NCBI GenBank assembly: GCA_965153455.1
Contig: OZ234500.1
Coordinates: forward strand, 14,135,579-14,199,578
Source of the DNA: Sphagnum compactum
Taxonomy: Eukaryota; Bryophyta; Sphagnopsida; Sphagnales
Direction of reading: 5' to 3'
Length of the DNA: 64,000 nucleotides
Shown here: piece after piece, positions 48,527 to 64,000 of the stretch
Layout of the letters: every line of letters starts with the position of its first letter
Position numbering within the stretch: position 1 is the stretch's first letter
Made by a program: the position numbers and the translations under genes
The notes under the pieces: model-generated
What the model was told of the DNA's origin: nothing
Seen by the model: only the letters and a program-made list of their open reading frames with translations
Databases searched by the model: none

Positions 48527-50298
48527 ATGGCATCAGGGTTTGGAGTCAACGGCAAGAAGGGACGTTGCTATGATGTTTGGATGGATTTCAGTGACTGCAT
48601 GACGCATTGCGTCATGCCTGCCGAGTGTACTGCCCTCCGCGACGACTACTTTGAATGTCTCCACCATCGCAAAGAGGTTCCTCTCTCTCTCTCTCTCTCA
48701 TACACACACTCTGGTTTTCAGGCACTAACTATATCCAAGACCCTATGAGCTTCTTCATGTTGTAATGATTTCATAAAGTCTGCTGAAAGTTGGATTACAA
48801 TGCTCCTGGAGCTGCTGCCGATCTCGTAGTATTCCAAGCTGAGTGAATTGACACATGGTTATAGACAAGTTCTCGAGTCTGAAGCCGAAGAAGAAACGCA
48901 AATGTGTTTAGATCTGAACAAACTTCACAATGCTTTTTACCTTCAAAATATCTTTTGTGATGTTTTTTCTCTGCAAATTTCGTTTGTGGGATTTTTTCCT
49001 CTGCAATCTCAAAGAAGATATGTAAGCAGTATGTATGGTGAGGAGATAGTTGCATTGCCAGGCATTGTGGTGTTTCCATATGTTATTGATGATGCACTTC
49101 ATGTCAATTTCTTCTTCTTAATTTTTGCTGCCAGATGGCTTTGACATGACCATAACTCGCTAGGTTTGGGTTTCTTTGAAGAGTTAGTGTTTTATTCTTT
49201 GAAGCTTCTGTGGAAGTAAACTTCATAACAAGAAGATTTTTTTGCCACCAGCTGACTTGGATATAACCATACCTTGCTAGGATTCTGTTCCTTTGAAGAG
49301 TTAGGGTTTTGATCGTTGAAGCTTCTATTGAAGTACTTCATTACAAGAAGAATTTTATGCCACCAGGTGACTTCAATGTGACCATAACTTGCTAGGCGTG
49401 GGTTCCTTTGAAGAGTTAGGGTTTTTCTCTTTGAAGCTTCTATTGAAGTAAACTTCATTACAAGAAGAATTTTATGCTGCCTGGTGACTTTGATATGACC
49501 ATAACTTGCTAGGTTTGGGTTCCTTTGAAGAGTTAGGGTTTTGGTCTTTAAACCTTCTATTGAAGTAAACTTCATATCAAGAAGAGATTTGTGTCTGGAG
49601 TTTCAGCTTTTGCTCTCAAAGTCATCTGATCTGATAATTTCAACTTCTATTCTATTTCCTGTTGCTCTTTTTTCCTACTCCCCTCTGTCTCTATGCTACC
49701 TCCCATTCTTATTGGGTTTTTGCCTTTTGAGTTTTCACCACCTTGGTGTTTTGTACTGGTTTGCATCATGGCTATGTCTTCTGGATTTGTTAGAGAACTA
49801 AGTAGCCAGTGCTGGGAATTAAGTCAGAGGTCGAGGAAATTTAAGAGACAGTCATTACTGTACACACCACTGTTGTATTCTATTCTGCTCTATTTTAGTT
49901 TCTGATTTCTCTTCAGTTTCTTTCTATTCTTCTCATCCCTCTGCAGTTTGCTGGACCCTGGTATGGGCTCTTATTGTTTGGCCTGTAAACTTATTGACAT
50001 TGGTATCCATCCAATTCACCATTTCTCTTCAGGTTGACCTCAAAAGTGTGAGTATGGTGGGTTCTCTCCATACTTATGTGGATAGCATAATTTCAGTGTG
50101 ACTCTTTAGATGCTGAAGATGAGCTCATTCATGATCATGCTTCCTACAATATGGAGACTGTGAGAATGTCAGTTTCTGATGCAGCTGTGTACATTGTGCC
50201 CATATATGCAGTATTCAAGAATGAATGCAATCAACAAGGAAAGAGAGCGGCAGTACTTTGGTGAAAAGAAGAAAGATGATGCCCATGGAAACCACTGA
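48527..50298 (+). CDS. NDUFS5: Complex I subunit NDUFS5 (15-kDa, twin CX9C)
   Basis: A 78-aa protein in two exons: 48527-48676 (50 codons) and 50212-50298 (28 codons plus TGA), joined in phase 0 across a 1535-bp GT-AG intron. Exon 1 begins MASGFGVNGKKGRCYDVWMD and carries two CX9C pairs, Cys14/Cys24 and Cys34/Cys44, the coiled-coil-helix-coiled-coil-helix fold imported through MIA40. Exon 2 (YSRMNAINKERERQYFGEKK, ending in His) fits the basic helical tail of the plant subunit and is too short to stand out as a frame by itself. The protein is an accessory subunit of the mitochondrial NADH dehydrogenase membrane arm on the intermembrane-space side. Plant versions are of similar length. The intron contains CT-rich simple sequence just after the donor and a 117-bp tandem repeat. 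Exon 2 is inferred from frame, splice site and family fit. Confidence 0.9.
49139..49590 (+). repeat. Tandem repeat of about 117 bp in NDUFS5 intron
   Basis: Four units, each with GACCATAACTTGCTAGG, GGGTTCCTTTGAAGAGTTAG, GCTTCTATTGAAGTAAACTT and CATTACAAGAAGAATTTT. The block GAAGAGTTAG recurs at about 49177, 49295, 49409 and 49527. The minus-strand frame 49192-49575 is open through it but is repeat-derived. Confidence 0.85.
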
Positions 50299-52050
50299 AC
50301 CTCCTGCAATTTTGCTGTTGGGTATTCTTGTGTGGTACTCTTTCCCACCACAACTAAGTTTCAGTGGTTTTAACCTCATCTTCAAGGGTCTAGAAGGCTT
50401 TTCTGCTGCTGGAGAGGCACCTGTGCATATGTTATATCAGGTCATCTGTGTGAACCTGCAGTTTGAATAAGGTTTTGTTAAGAGGGAGTGACGAGAATGT
50501 GAGATTCATAAAGTCAATAAGTCTGATCAGCATTCCTCTTCCAGAACAAATGTGTAGTTGTCTTGGTTCATCATAAGCCTTTTCAAAGAGATTGAAGATC
50601 GGTTTGATGGTTCTCAAGCTCTGCTGGATAAGCACAAATGTTAAATATATTTTGATGTAGCATCATTTTAGTTCTTGCATCAAGCATTTCTGTCTTGAGA
50701 GAAGGTGGGAGATTGGGTATTTAGCATGACTCTGTTTTGTGTTAGTAGTTGGATGATCTGCTACGCCAATCTGTTCAGATAATCTTTCAAAGCTTTATCC
50801 CACCTCTGGCAAAGAAGTAGCAGGACACTATGGCCTTGCTTAGTAACTCCTACAGGTCTGACCTCCTTGGCCTAAAACTTCTTACAAACAACTGGATCTC
50901 TGGAAATTCTTGTGGCAACTAGAAAAACAGCTCTTTCAACAGACATTGTTGGGGTGACGCCAATTTGATGGTCTGGAGATGCTGCACACAAAAAGTAATG
51001 AATAAATTCAACATCCAAAGCATGAAAATTGTGGTTTCATGTGTCTTCTGTTCTTGGAAACAATGCCTTCATGTTTTCCTGCATCTGACTCCATTTGAGC
51101 TGCTTGGGAATTCATGTATCCAATGTATCATCATGATACCTGAATGGACCTACTACACCTAATAATACAACTCTTTGATCAATAATTTACATGGATTCTT
51201 TTGTTCACCTGAAGAAAAGCTCGAAATGAATGAAACCTCCAATTGTCAGACATCATTCTATGCAACCTCAAACAAAATGCACATCATCCTCAATTTGATT
51301 TTGCTTCTAGCACCATCAAATTTCAAAGAAAACAAAGCCCACAAGTAATGTGCTAGAACCTGTCTGTAGATAGGTAGCTATTACAGCTATGGTCACAGTG
51401 AACTGGTAGTTCACTCAAGACAATTAGGAAAACAAATTCAGATCACCAAATCCAGCAATTCCATTGCTTTCATTCAAAGAAATGTATTGAGTAACTCAAA
51501 TTGTAAACTATTACTATTTGTTCTAGCAAACGATTATTAATAGTTATTCAAACAATTATTCTAAGCAATTCTAGCAAAGAGTAATTAATTATTAGGCACC
51601 TTGCAGCTGAACCAGCCTAGTACTAGTTTGGCATACTAAGTAATAAAGCTATTGTGCTTTGAGAGCTTCATTCATATTTTCCACATGGTAGGCACATACT
51701 TTTCCAGAAATTTTGGCAATTCCAAAAACTAATTAATTAGTGCCTAACCAACCTAGGTATTGCAGCAGCATAATTCTAGTACTAATTTCGGCATTTGCAT
51801 TGTGCATATTAATTTTATGCCATGCAATGTTTTTTTTTGAAATTTTTTCTCTCTTTTTTTTAAACATTTGGTAAATTCTTGTTTTACCATGTAAATTCCA
51901 CTAGTTTTGCTATTTTTTTGGAAAAAAGTGCAAAAATTTTCATATTACAAAATTGGAAGTGAAAAAAATAAATCACCATGGTATTTGTTGGATATTAGCT
52001 TCCTACCAAATTAATTTACCAAGTCATAGCTATTTGAGATATTGAGATTA
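50299..52050. other. NDUFS5 3' flank and intergenic sequence
   Basis: The first few hundred bases must include the NDUFS5 3' UTR; no clear polyadenylation signal was singled out. The rest is AT-rich with no recognisable gene. Around 51515-51600 short AATTATT/TTAATAAT words give local self-complementarity. Confidence 0.45.
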
Positions 52051-52361
52051 TGTTACATGCACAAACTTTTGGGACTATGAGATATGTTAAGTAAGTTTAC
52101 TTAAATATCTTTAGTTAAGTTTAATGTGAAATATGTCAATGCTTAAGATGATGGCCTTGTGCATGTGCTTATGTATCCACTTCTATTGTAGATAACATCT
52201 ACATGGTGTTCACCTCCTATTTAGACTAGGCCAAAATTTGAAGGTGGATCACAAGTTTGTAATAACATTTGTGTGATTGTAAGGTTGGGTGGAGAGCTTG
52301 TGGTAAAATCAATGTTTTTATCATCTCTATTTTCTCATCAATCCGTTGTCAATTTCCAACA
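52051..52361 (+). mobile_element. Probable 5' LTR and primer-binding site of a copia element
   Basis: A segment starting TGTTACATGC and ending CCAACA is followed at once by TGGTATCAGAACATGG, which fits the initiator-tRNA-Met primer-binding site usual in plant copia elements (TGGTATCAGAGC). Gag coding follows from 52525. No matching 3' LTR was found, so the left border is a guess. Confidence 0.6.
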
Positions 52362-53224
52362 TGGTATCAGAACATGGTTGCTTTTGATGGAAAGAGATAT
52401 TGAAGTTGTTTTCTACAATTTTTGAAAGCTTTGAAACATTATATGTGTTTTTGTTTTTCTAACATTTTGTTGAAAGTTTCAAAGCTCTAGGTGTTTTTTT
52501 TTTGGCATTGTTCTACTCACAATCATGGTGTCCACTTCTGATGCTTGAAGTAGTGAGAACTTGAATGGCAATAACTTTCATACATGGAAGATGAAGATGG
52601 AATTTCTCTTGCTTGAGAAAGATTTGTGGGAGATTACCTCAAGAAAATCATTGCCATTAGAAGTTGAATTTGTAGATATTGTTCTTGAAGGATGCACTCT
52701 TAAACATTGTTTGTTCATGAAGAAAAAAAAATTGGTTCATGGAACAATTCTTTTAAATGTTATTGATTCTTTGTTGCATCATGTAGCACGTGTAGAAATT
52801 ACAAAGGATGCATGGGATAATCTTTGTGCAACATTTGAGGGAAGACATGTTGGTAACAAATTGTAACGACGTCAAGAGCTTTATAATATTAAAATAAAGG
52901 AAAACACCTTAATGCAAGCTCATATTGACAAGCTTCACATGATTGCATATCAGTTATAAACATTGATCATCAAGTTTTTTATGAAGATTTGACATTCACA
53001 CTTTTAAGAAATTTGCCATTATCTTTTCATAATCTTGTGGTTTTATTTAATATTCGCAATGATCAATCGTATATGGAGTTAATATGTGAACAATTGTTGC
53101 AAGAAGAATTGCAATGTAAGCGACAAATGTAGTTTAACCATGGTATAATACATGAAGCACTAAATGTCAAAGGTGTCATGGGGTTCATTCATTTGAATGT
53201 TCACCCATGATTTGTAATAAACTT

Positions 53225-53990
53225 GTATCTAACTTTCAGTTTAGTTTCAATTCATTTTTAAATAGCTTCTAGTTAAGTTTTAGTTCACCTTCATTTGACT
53301 CATAATTCATTTCTAGCTGACTCTTAATTCGTTTTTAATTAACTCTTAATTCAATTCTAGTTCACTTGTAGTTAACTCATAGTTCACTTTTAGTTCACTT
53401 CCAATCAATTGTTAGTCCACTCTTAATTAACTCTCAATTCATTTTTAGTTGAGTTTTAGTTCACTCATAGTTTACACATGGGCACACATGGGCGCACATG
53501 GGCACACATGTGGGGGAACATGGGCCACATGTAAATTGAAAGTTTCTTAAGAAATTTCCTTGAGCTAAGTGCCCAAGGGGTATAAATAGAGGTAGATTTT
53601 TTCATTACCTTTAGTTTATTCAACATTAGTTTTGGGTATGTTTCTTGTCACAACCTTGTTCTGTTCTTATTTCATTTTTGCAATAAAATACTATTGAATT
53701 TTTATTTTTCATTTGCCATGTTCTTGTTCTCATTTTTCTTGTTTTTAGTGTACTATTGTTTCCAAAATATATTTTGTGATTCAAAGTAAATTCCTCAAAG
53801 GTTGAAAAGACTTCTTTCTAAAGGGTCAGATGTTGTGAAATTCCAGAATCAACAAACGATGCGTCCCTGTAAATTGCATAAATAGATAAAGTATTCATAA
53901 GAAATTCAATTCTGCTTATTGTGGCCACTTGTGAACAACCTTTGAGTTTGTTTGTCTAATCTTTTTTTTTTGTGAGATTTTTGTACAAAA
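53225..53990 (+). mobile_element. LTR-like insertion within the copia relic
   Basis: An 11-bp repeat array (53262-53470; units such as AGTTCACTTTT, AATTAACTCTT, AGTTAACTCAT) is followed by GGCACACATGG repeats, CCAAGGGGTATAAATAGAGG, a 'ttagtttattcaacattag' segment and GCAATAAAA. This is the same layout as 763-1600. It separates copia gag from integrase, so it probably inserted there, alone or with further sequence up to about 54450. Exact ends were not identified. Confidence 0.55.
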
Positions 53991-55999
53991 GGCCTTTGGT
54001 GCCACAATTGTAACAAGTTCTTTTTTCCTTTTACTTTTCATTCTTGAACTTCCTCCAATCTATAACCCTTTTGAACTTCCTAAAAACACCTTTTGTCACA
54101 GGCATGAAAACAACCAAGTCTAACCATGTTTATGAGGTTTCCTAAACAAAAACGAGAACAAAAGTAGGTCTAATCCCAAATCTAGAGTATTTACCTCGTA
54201 TTCTCAAATAAAAATTTAATTTGAGAAAGATATGAATGTCCAAAGTATTTCTTAGTTTTGGGACTCCCATTTGGGAGTCCCAGGGTAAAGTGACATTTGG
54301 ATGTAGTCCCCACGGAGAGGCACAAAGTATACTATAGGGAAGGGAGTAGTGCCTTCTCCCAAAGGTTGCGGGCCATGTCAAGCTTATGCTTAGGGTTGTC
54401 CCTACTAAGTTCGTCACACCACTTCCATTCAACTTGCACTAACCACCCTCTTTTCTTGGTTATGCAGGTTGAATGCCATAACAGAATGGTGTAGTTGAAA
54501 GGAAGAACCAAACACTCGTTGAAAATGTGCAATGTATATTGTAACATATGAAGATGGATCATAGATTATGGGTAAAAGTAGTGGCAATTGCAACATATAT
54601 CTAGAATCAAATCCCTATGAAAATAATTTCCAACATGACACCAAAAGAGGTTTGATGTGGATATAAACCTTCCATAAATCATTTGCATGTTTTTGGTTGT
54701 GTTGCATTTGTTCATGTGCCAAAAGAAACAAGGACAAAGTTGAATTCCAAAGGTGTCAAATGCATATTCATTGGTTATTATGAAGAGACAAAGGGTACCA
54801 AATTGTACAACCCTTTAAGTCAATTTGTTATCATCAGTTATGATGTTTTCTTTGATGAATCTAAAAACTTTAATGGGTAAACAATGGTTTCAAGGTTGGA
54901 TTTGGATTTGAACATAAGGATCTAAATCAATAACCAAAGATGCAGAATGAAAAAATTCCTCAACAAGTGCAAGAAAATCAAATGTAATGGTTGAAGAAAA
55001 TGTGAATCTTTCATGTGTTTTTCTTTGTTGATATTGATGAGCCCCATTCTTTGTGGAGGCTTTGAATGGTGAAGATTCATAACATTGGAAAAAGGTCATG
55101 GATTTTGCATTTCAATATTTACAAGATAATAAGACTTGGATACTTACTCCTTTCCACCCAATTGAAAATTAATGAGTTGCAAATGGATTTTCAAAATCAG
55201 ATATAATGCCGATAGCTCTGTGGCAATGCATAAGGTTCATTTGATGGTTGGGGGATTTACACAAATTGAAGGTATTGGTTTCAATGAAACCTTTTCCCAT
55301 GTTGCACAAATGGAATCCATTCAAATTGTGTTTGTAGTTACAACCATTGAAAATTTTGAGGTGCATCAAATGAATGTTAAAACTATCTTTTTAAATGGAC
55401 ATATTTCAAATGAAATATATATGCAATAGCTAGAGGGTTTTGTGGTCAAAGGTAAGAAGAATATGGTATGCAAGCTTCAAAAATCTTTGTATGGTTTAAA
55501 GAAATATCCTCGTAGATGGAACCACAAGATTAATGCATATTTCATATCTTAAAAACCTGAAAATAACTTTGTTGACCATCATGTTTGTTTTAAAAAAATT
55601 CAAAAAAATTCTTATGTGATCATAACTTTGTATGTTGATGATCTAATTTTGGCCTTTATTGATTTGATTTTTTTGAAAGAGACAAAGGATAATCTTTTGA
55701 AATTTTTTGAAGTGGTGCATTTAGGTGAAATTTAGTATTGTTTGGGGATACAAATAAATTGTGTTTGACAAGACCGAACAATTTATTTAAACCAAAGCAA
55801 GTACATTGGAAGTATATTGAAACAATTTGGAATGGTTAAAAATAAGCTAATACAAACTCCCTTTATGACCAATTGCAAGCTTTCAAAGGATATGGGTCTT
55901 CAAAATGATGCAAACTTAGAAATAATGCAGGTTATCTCATTTCAAAATGCTATTGGAAATTTCATGGTGCAATAATATGCATAAGACCTGATGTTGCAT

Positions 56000-56420
56000 A
56001 GGTAGATTCAACGAAAATGTAAGCCATAACTAAGGTTTTAAAAGGAACATGAAGGGCCAAACACAGACAAAAATGTAAACCATATCCATGGTTTTGATAG
56101 GAACATGAAGAGCTAGGCACATTTTGATGAAAATGTAAACCATAATTAAGGTTCCAAAATGAACATGAAAGGCCAAGTGCATTCTGACAAGAATGTAAAC
56201 CATTTCTTGGCTCATGCGCATTTTAACATGAATGTAAGCCATAGTTAGGGCCAAATGTGTTTTGAAACAAATGTAAACCATAGCCAAGGTTCCAATAAGA
56301 ACATGAAAGTTTAGATGCGTTCTAGAAATGACATTTATCATAGCCAAAGAATCAACTAAAACAATATGGGCAACTTGCATTCCAAAATGAATATTTACCA
56401 AAGCTAATGTCCCAATATTG
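56000..56420 (+). repeat. Degenerate tandem repeat inside the copia relic
   Basis: A unit of about 60-65 bp containing AAAATGTAAACCATA, CCAAGGTTCCAAAA and GGAACATGAAAGGCCAAG recurs some six times. It lies between the IRPDVA-like segment (about 55985) and the RNase H segment (56460) of copia. The first unit reads like copia's own LKGT stretch, suggesting expansion from element sequence. The minus-strand frame 56030-56452 is a by-product. Confidence 0.75.
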
Positions 56421-56935
56421 AAGATTATGATATTGTTTATGGAAGCACACAAATGTGTGCCTATTGTGATGCAGATTGGGCTAACAATATCGATGATTGC
56501 AAATCCACATCAAATCATGTCTTTTTTATTGGGAAATGGTGTTATTAGTTAGAATAGCAAGGAACAAACCTCTATTGTTATGTCATCAATAGAAGTTGAA
56601 TATATGATATCTTAAGAAGCAATGAGGCAAACAATGTGACTTTTATCACTTTTTGGAAGCATTGGTGTTCCATTCTTGTATTTAATGACAATCAAAGTTG
56701 TATATCTATAACAAAAAACCTAATCTTTTATGTTCACACAAGGTATATTGAGATTCATCATCATTTGGTGTGAAAGAAGATTAAAAAAAGGCTTTGTTAA
56801 ATTAGGCTATTGCAACATGAAAAATATGGTTAGAAATATTTTGACCAAAGGACTTTCTCCTAACAAGGATGAATATTTTTGACATTTGATGAGTGTGATT
56901 AAGTGCATAACTTATAATTCATTGAGTCAGGGTAT

Positions 56936-57375
56936 TTTGCTAAATTCAACTAATTTTGCCAAATATTTAGCAAAATTAATCTGATTACGTTCAGAAAACT
57001 TTTTCTGGAATTTCCCAATTTTTGTTAGTTGAAAAACGACCCAAAAAATCCTAGAAATTAATTAGAAAAGAAAATAAACACCAATACTCCCAGGTTAGTA
57101 AATAGTTGGTTGGGTTAACGTCTCCAGAAAACTTCTTGAAACAAAAATATTTAATTTATTTTAAAAAGGAAAAAAAAGAAAAAGAAGAAACGCAAAGCAT
57201 AGCAAAGCGCAGAGCTGCAAGAAGCGTCCCGCTTACAAGTGTGTGTGTGTGTGTGTGTGTGTTTTTTTTTGTTTGTTTCTGGAGTGTGTGCGCGCGCGTC
57301 TCTGTCTGTGCGCGCTGTGTTTTGTTTTGCTTTGGTACAGTATTTTTCGGGATTGTTTCGGAGCTTTCGGGAGCG
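56936..57375 (+). promoter_or_regulatory. 5' flank and 5' UTR of CDC48
   Basis: Sequence between the copia relic and the CDC48 start codon. It contains a (GT)n tract at about 57239-57262 directly followed by a T run, then a GCGCGCG stretch at about 57290. An AT-rich ATATTTAATTTATTTTAAAA at 57147-57166 could serve as a TATA region, though this is not certain. The CDC48 frame is open upstream of the ATG to 57106 without another family match. Confidence 0.5.
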
Positions 57376-62145
<4,770 letters not shown>

Positions 62146-62859
62146 ATTTGCCGGTTGTCATTTCGTTTCTTTTGCCTTATGGATGGGGTTCAACTGTCAT
62201 CTTTTGTATAGAAAATTCATTTGCACTAGTCCTCTCCTCTGCTGCATATAGAATGGATAAATGTGGAAGGAAAAACATTTCCTGTAGATGAGTGTTTTTG
62301 TCATTGTATCTTGACTTGCATATTCTCTCGCTGGACTAGGGATATAACCAGGTCCCACCATCAACCAGCTGCAGTGGGACTACTGTTGTGTTACTGAAAC
62401 AGGAACCTGTATCATCTTGCTTTTCATAGTTACTTTGGATTGTCTAAATTTCATGATGGACTATGACATGGTTCCTGAGCAGGACTCTCTCATCAACATA
62501 AAGTATAATTAATACTAGAATTAGTCTTAACCCCTTCATCAAATCCTTCTGCTTGCTCCTTTTCTTCAATCTCAGATCTCTGGCCTTCTCTGTAGATTAT
62601 TCTTTTACTTTTTATTCTTGTTGATTCAAGTGTTCACTGTCTCTAACTTATTCTGAAAGTAGGCGGCAGTTTGAGATGTTGGAATCTGCTGGACCAGAGT
62701 AGGTTTCAGCTGAATGTCAACCAAAACTGTCCATCTTGACATTGAAACAGGATTTGAGCTGGATCTGGGACTCTGGTCCTGATCTGGTTCTAGATATGGG
62801 AGTCTAAAATAAGATCGAAACCTGAAAGAAGTGGGGAGGGAAGGAGAGACAGGAAGAGA
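62146..62859 (+). other. CDC48 3' flank
   Basis: Should include the CDC48 3' UTR. AT-rich runs near 62270 and 62500 are possible polyadenylation regions, but no signal is decisive. From about 62818 weak similarity to the NDUFS5 5' flank begins (ATCGAAACCTGAAAGAAG against ATCCAAACCTGAAGAAG at 48388). Confidence 0.5.
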
Positions 62860-63048
62860 GTGGTGTTTGTGTGTTGTTGCAGAACTCTGGGGTGATTGCT
62901 CCAGGTTTGGAATCAATGGCAAGAAGAAATGCCTGAAGCTTCAATCTGCAGATGGAGTTCATGACATGTTGCATCCTCCCTGCTGAGTGTGGAGCCTGTT
63001 GCCTGAACTTCTTTACGTGACTCCACCATTGAAAGTAGGTTTTCCTCA
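62860..63048 (+). pseudogene. NDUFS5 exon 1 pseudogene with flanks
   Basis: Aligns with 48480-48685: GTGTTTGTGTGTTGTTGCAG (5' UTR), TTTGGAATCAATGGCAAGAAG (the FGVNGKK codons), then, after a deletion, CCTGCTGAGTGT (PAEC) and CTCCACCATTGAAAG (LHH then a stop). The start codon is lost (GATT for GATG), at least two stops are present (ACG TGA; CAT TGA) and part of the first CX9C segment is missing. The similarity runs past the donor (GTAGGTTTTCCTC against GTTCCTCTC), so the copy came from unspliced DNA. No second exon was found downstream. Confidence 0.8.
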
Positions 63049-64000
63049 TCCACCTAATTCTCCTGCTCCTCCTCTTCTCTCTGTATTCTTTCTCTGTTCT
63101 GCAGTGCATCAATGTTTTTTGCTGCTTGTGTATTTTGGATCCATCTCTTGGGTGCCTAAAAGAGGCTTTCCTATCTGCTTTCCAAAGTAGGATGGCAGCA
63201 GTTTTGTTCTTGTACATTTAAAGTAGTATGTGAATTGTCCGGAACAGGACCTTGAATTTGGGCATGGATGGGTCGTTATTTGGACTGAGAAAATTGTGGC
63301 TGTGTGATGGATGTTGTAGTTGACATTACACTAATCATTCACTGTCTGTTTCATGTCTAATGTGACCTGATAGGTTAGGGTTGGAGGACTTCTGGTGAAG
63401 AGTTTTGAGTTCCAGTGTGGGGCTTTTAGACACTGTAGATGCTGCAGAAAGTTTCTGTAAAGTACAGATGTGAGGATCTCAGCTTTTGATGCAGAGGACA
63501 CTGTGCTAAGATTTTGAGTATTTTTGAGAGACTCTAATCAACAAGGGGTATTGTGGTGGGGATTCTCTTACAGTGCATTGTTGTTTACAGATTGGTTTTC
63601 AGTCTTATTTTCAGTCAAATTCTTTCAAAAAGAAAGTGCAATCAATGGACATGCAAACTTTCTCTTAATGGATCAGAAAGATGAAGCATGCATGAACTTG
63701 TTGGCATTAAATGATGAAATCAAATAGGAACAAGGATGGATTAGACATTTCACAAACAAAGTGCAATTTGTGAAAAGATAACATCATCGAAGCCAAGGAT
63801 TTCATTTATTTAATTGTAGATGTTATGGTTTGCATTTTCTAAGTAGGCATTTACCGTCTTTTTTTTACCTCCTCTAGTTTTCATTTGACTACTTGTGTTG
63901 TAAAGTTGGCATGATAGTTGAAGTTGGATTTTTTTTCAGAAAATCAAACTTTGAAATTCAATTATTTTGCTTCTTTATGTGTGGGTATTAGAGAGAGGCT
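63049..64000. other. Intergenic sequence, no gene seen
   Basis: No exon, RNA gene or transposon protein recognised. The frame at 63524-63727 starts with TTG and matches nothing I know. Confidence 0.45.

Larger units (their letters stand above)
52525..56935 (+). mobile_element. Ty1/copia retrotransposon relic
   Basis: The order gag, integrase, reverse transcriptase, RNase H is that of copia. Gag: NGNNFHTWKMKMEFLL (52561) to DLTFTLLRNLPLSFHNLVV and CEQLLQEEL (52985-53110). Integrase: an AITEW...VERKNQTL-type site (about 54470-54520) and HLHVFGCVAFVHVP with KCIFIGYYEETKG (54680-54800). Reverse transcriptase: CKWIFKIRYNADSS (55175), GIGFNETFSHVA, then KSLYGLKK and the intact catalytic LYVDDLIL (55628-55650). 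RNase H: YCDADWANNIDDCKSTS (56460-56510) and the tail ILTKGLSP. Stops and frameshifts occur in every part. Between gag and integrase lies a foreign segment (53225-54450), and between reverse transcriptase and RNase H a tandem repeat (56000-56420). The element is inactive. Confidence 0.9.

Noticed and set aside
54142-54432. 96-codon minus-strand frame in a GC-richer island
   Set aside because: Lies in the foreign segment splitting copia; resembles repeat sequence rather than a gene, and has no exon-like borders.
56030-56452. 140-codon minus-strand frame
   Set aside because: Lies entirely in the tandem repeat inside the copia relic and runs opposite to the element.

Overview
This window is nuclear DNA from a land plant. 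The genes have GT-AG introns and encode plant-type CDC48, UFC1, NDUFS5 and the plant cytochrome-b5-like protein RLF. They sit beside a large AT-rich stretch of decayed copia, gypsy, hAT and non-LTR-type elements. The abundance of old, nested and heavily mutated transposons suggests a big-genome lineage. A fern or other non-flowering plant is my guess, and that is weak inference.

Layout. Positions 1 to about 42.8 kb hold no gene I can support. They contain an LTR-like segment carrying an 11-bp minisatellite (0.76-1.8 kb), a reverse-transcriptase relic (2.2-3.8 kb), two hAT relics (7.7-9.2 and 15.3-17.6 kb), a retroelement tail (19.9-20.4 kb), a 5S rRNA-derived fragment (21.8 kb), a Ty3/gypsy relic on the minus strand (about 30.1-33.9 kb), CACTA-like inverted ends (32.4-37.7 kb), several minisatellites and several dispersed repeat families. 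One roughly 430-bp inverted-repeat element occurs three times, each copy inside a different transposon relic.

From 42.9 to 62.1 kb there are four intact genes. RLF (minus, 4 exons, 199 aa) has a MITE in intron 3 and another upstream. UFC1 (minus, intronless, 177 aa) and NDUFS5 (plus, 2 exons, 78 aa) are divergent, with 393 bp between their start codons. CDC48 (plus, 10 exons, 815 aa) follows a badly broken copia element (52.0-56.9 kb) into which a relative of the 0.76-kb LTR appears to have inserted. Just past CDC48 (62.9-63.0 kb) lies a broken, unspliced copy of NDUFS5 exon 1.

The genes do not form one pathway. UFC1 and CDC48 both serve protein quality control (UFMylation; ubiquitin segregase), NDUFS5 is a complex I subunit, and RLF is a heme-binding developmental factor. 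I saw no evidence of a new multi-gene system. The unusual content is repeat structure: nested insertions, LTR minisatellites, fold-back elements and a local gene-fragment duplication. All exon borders were placed by hand from splice consensus, reading frame and family similarity; no database search was run.
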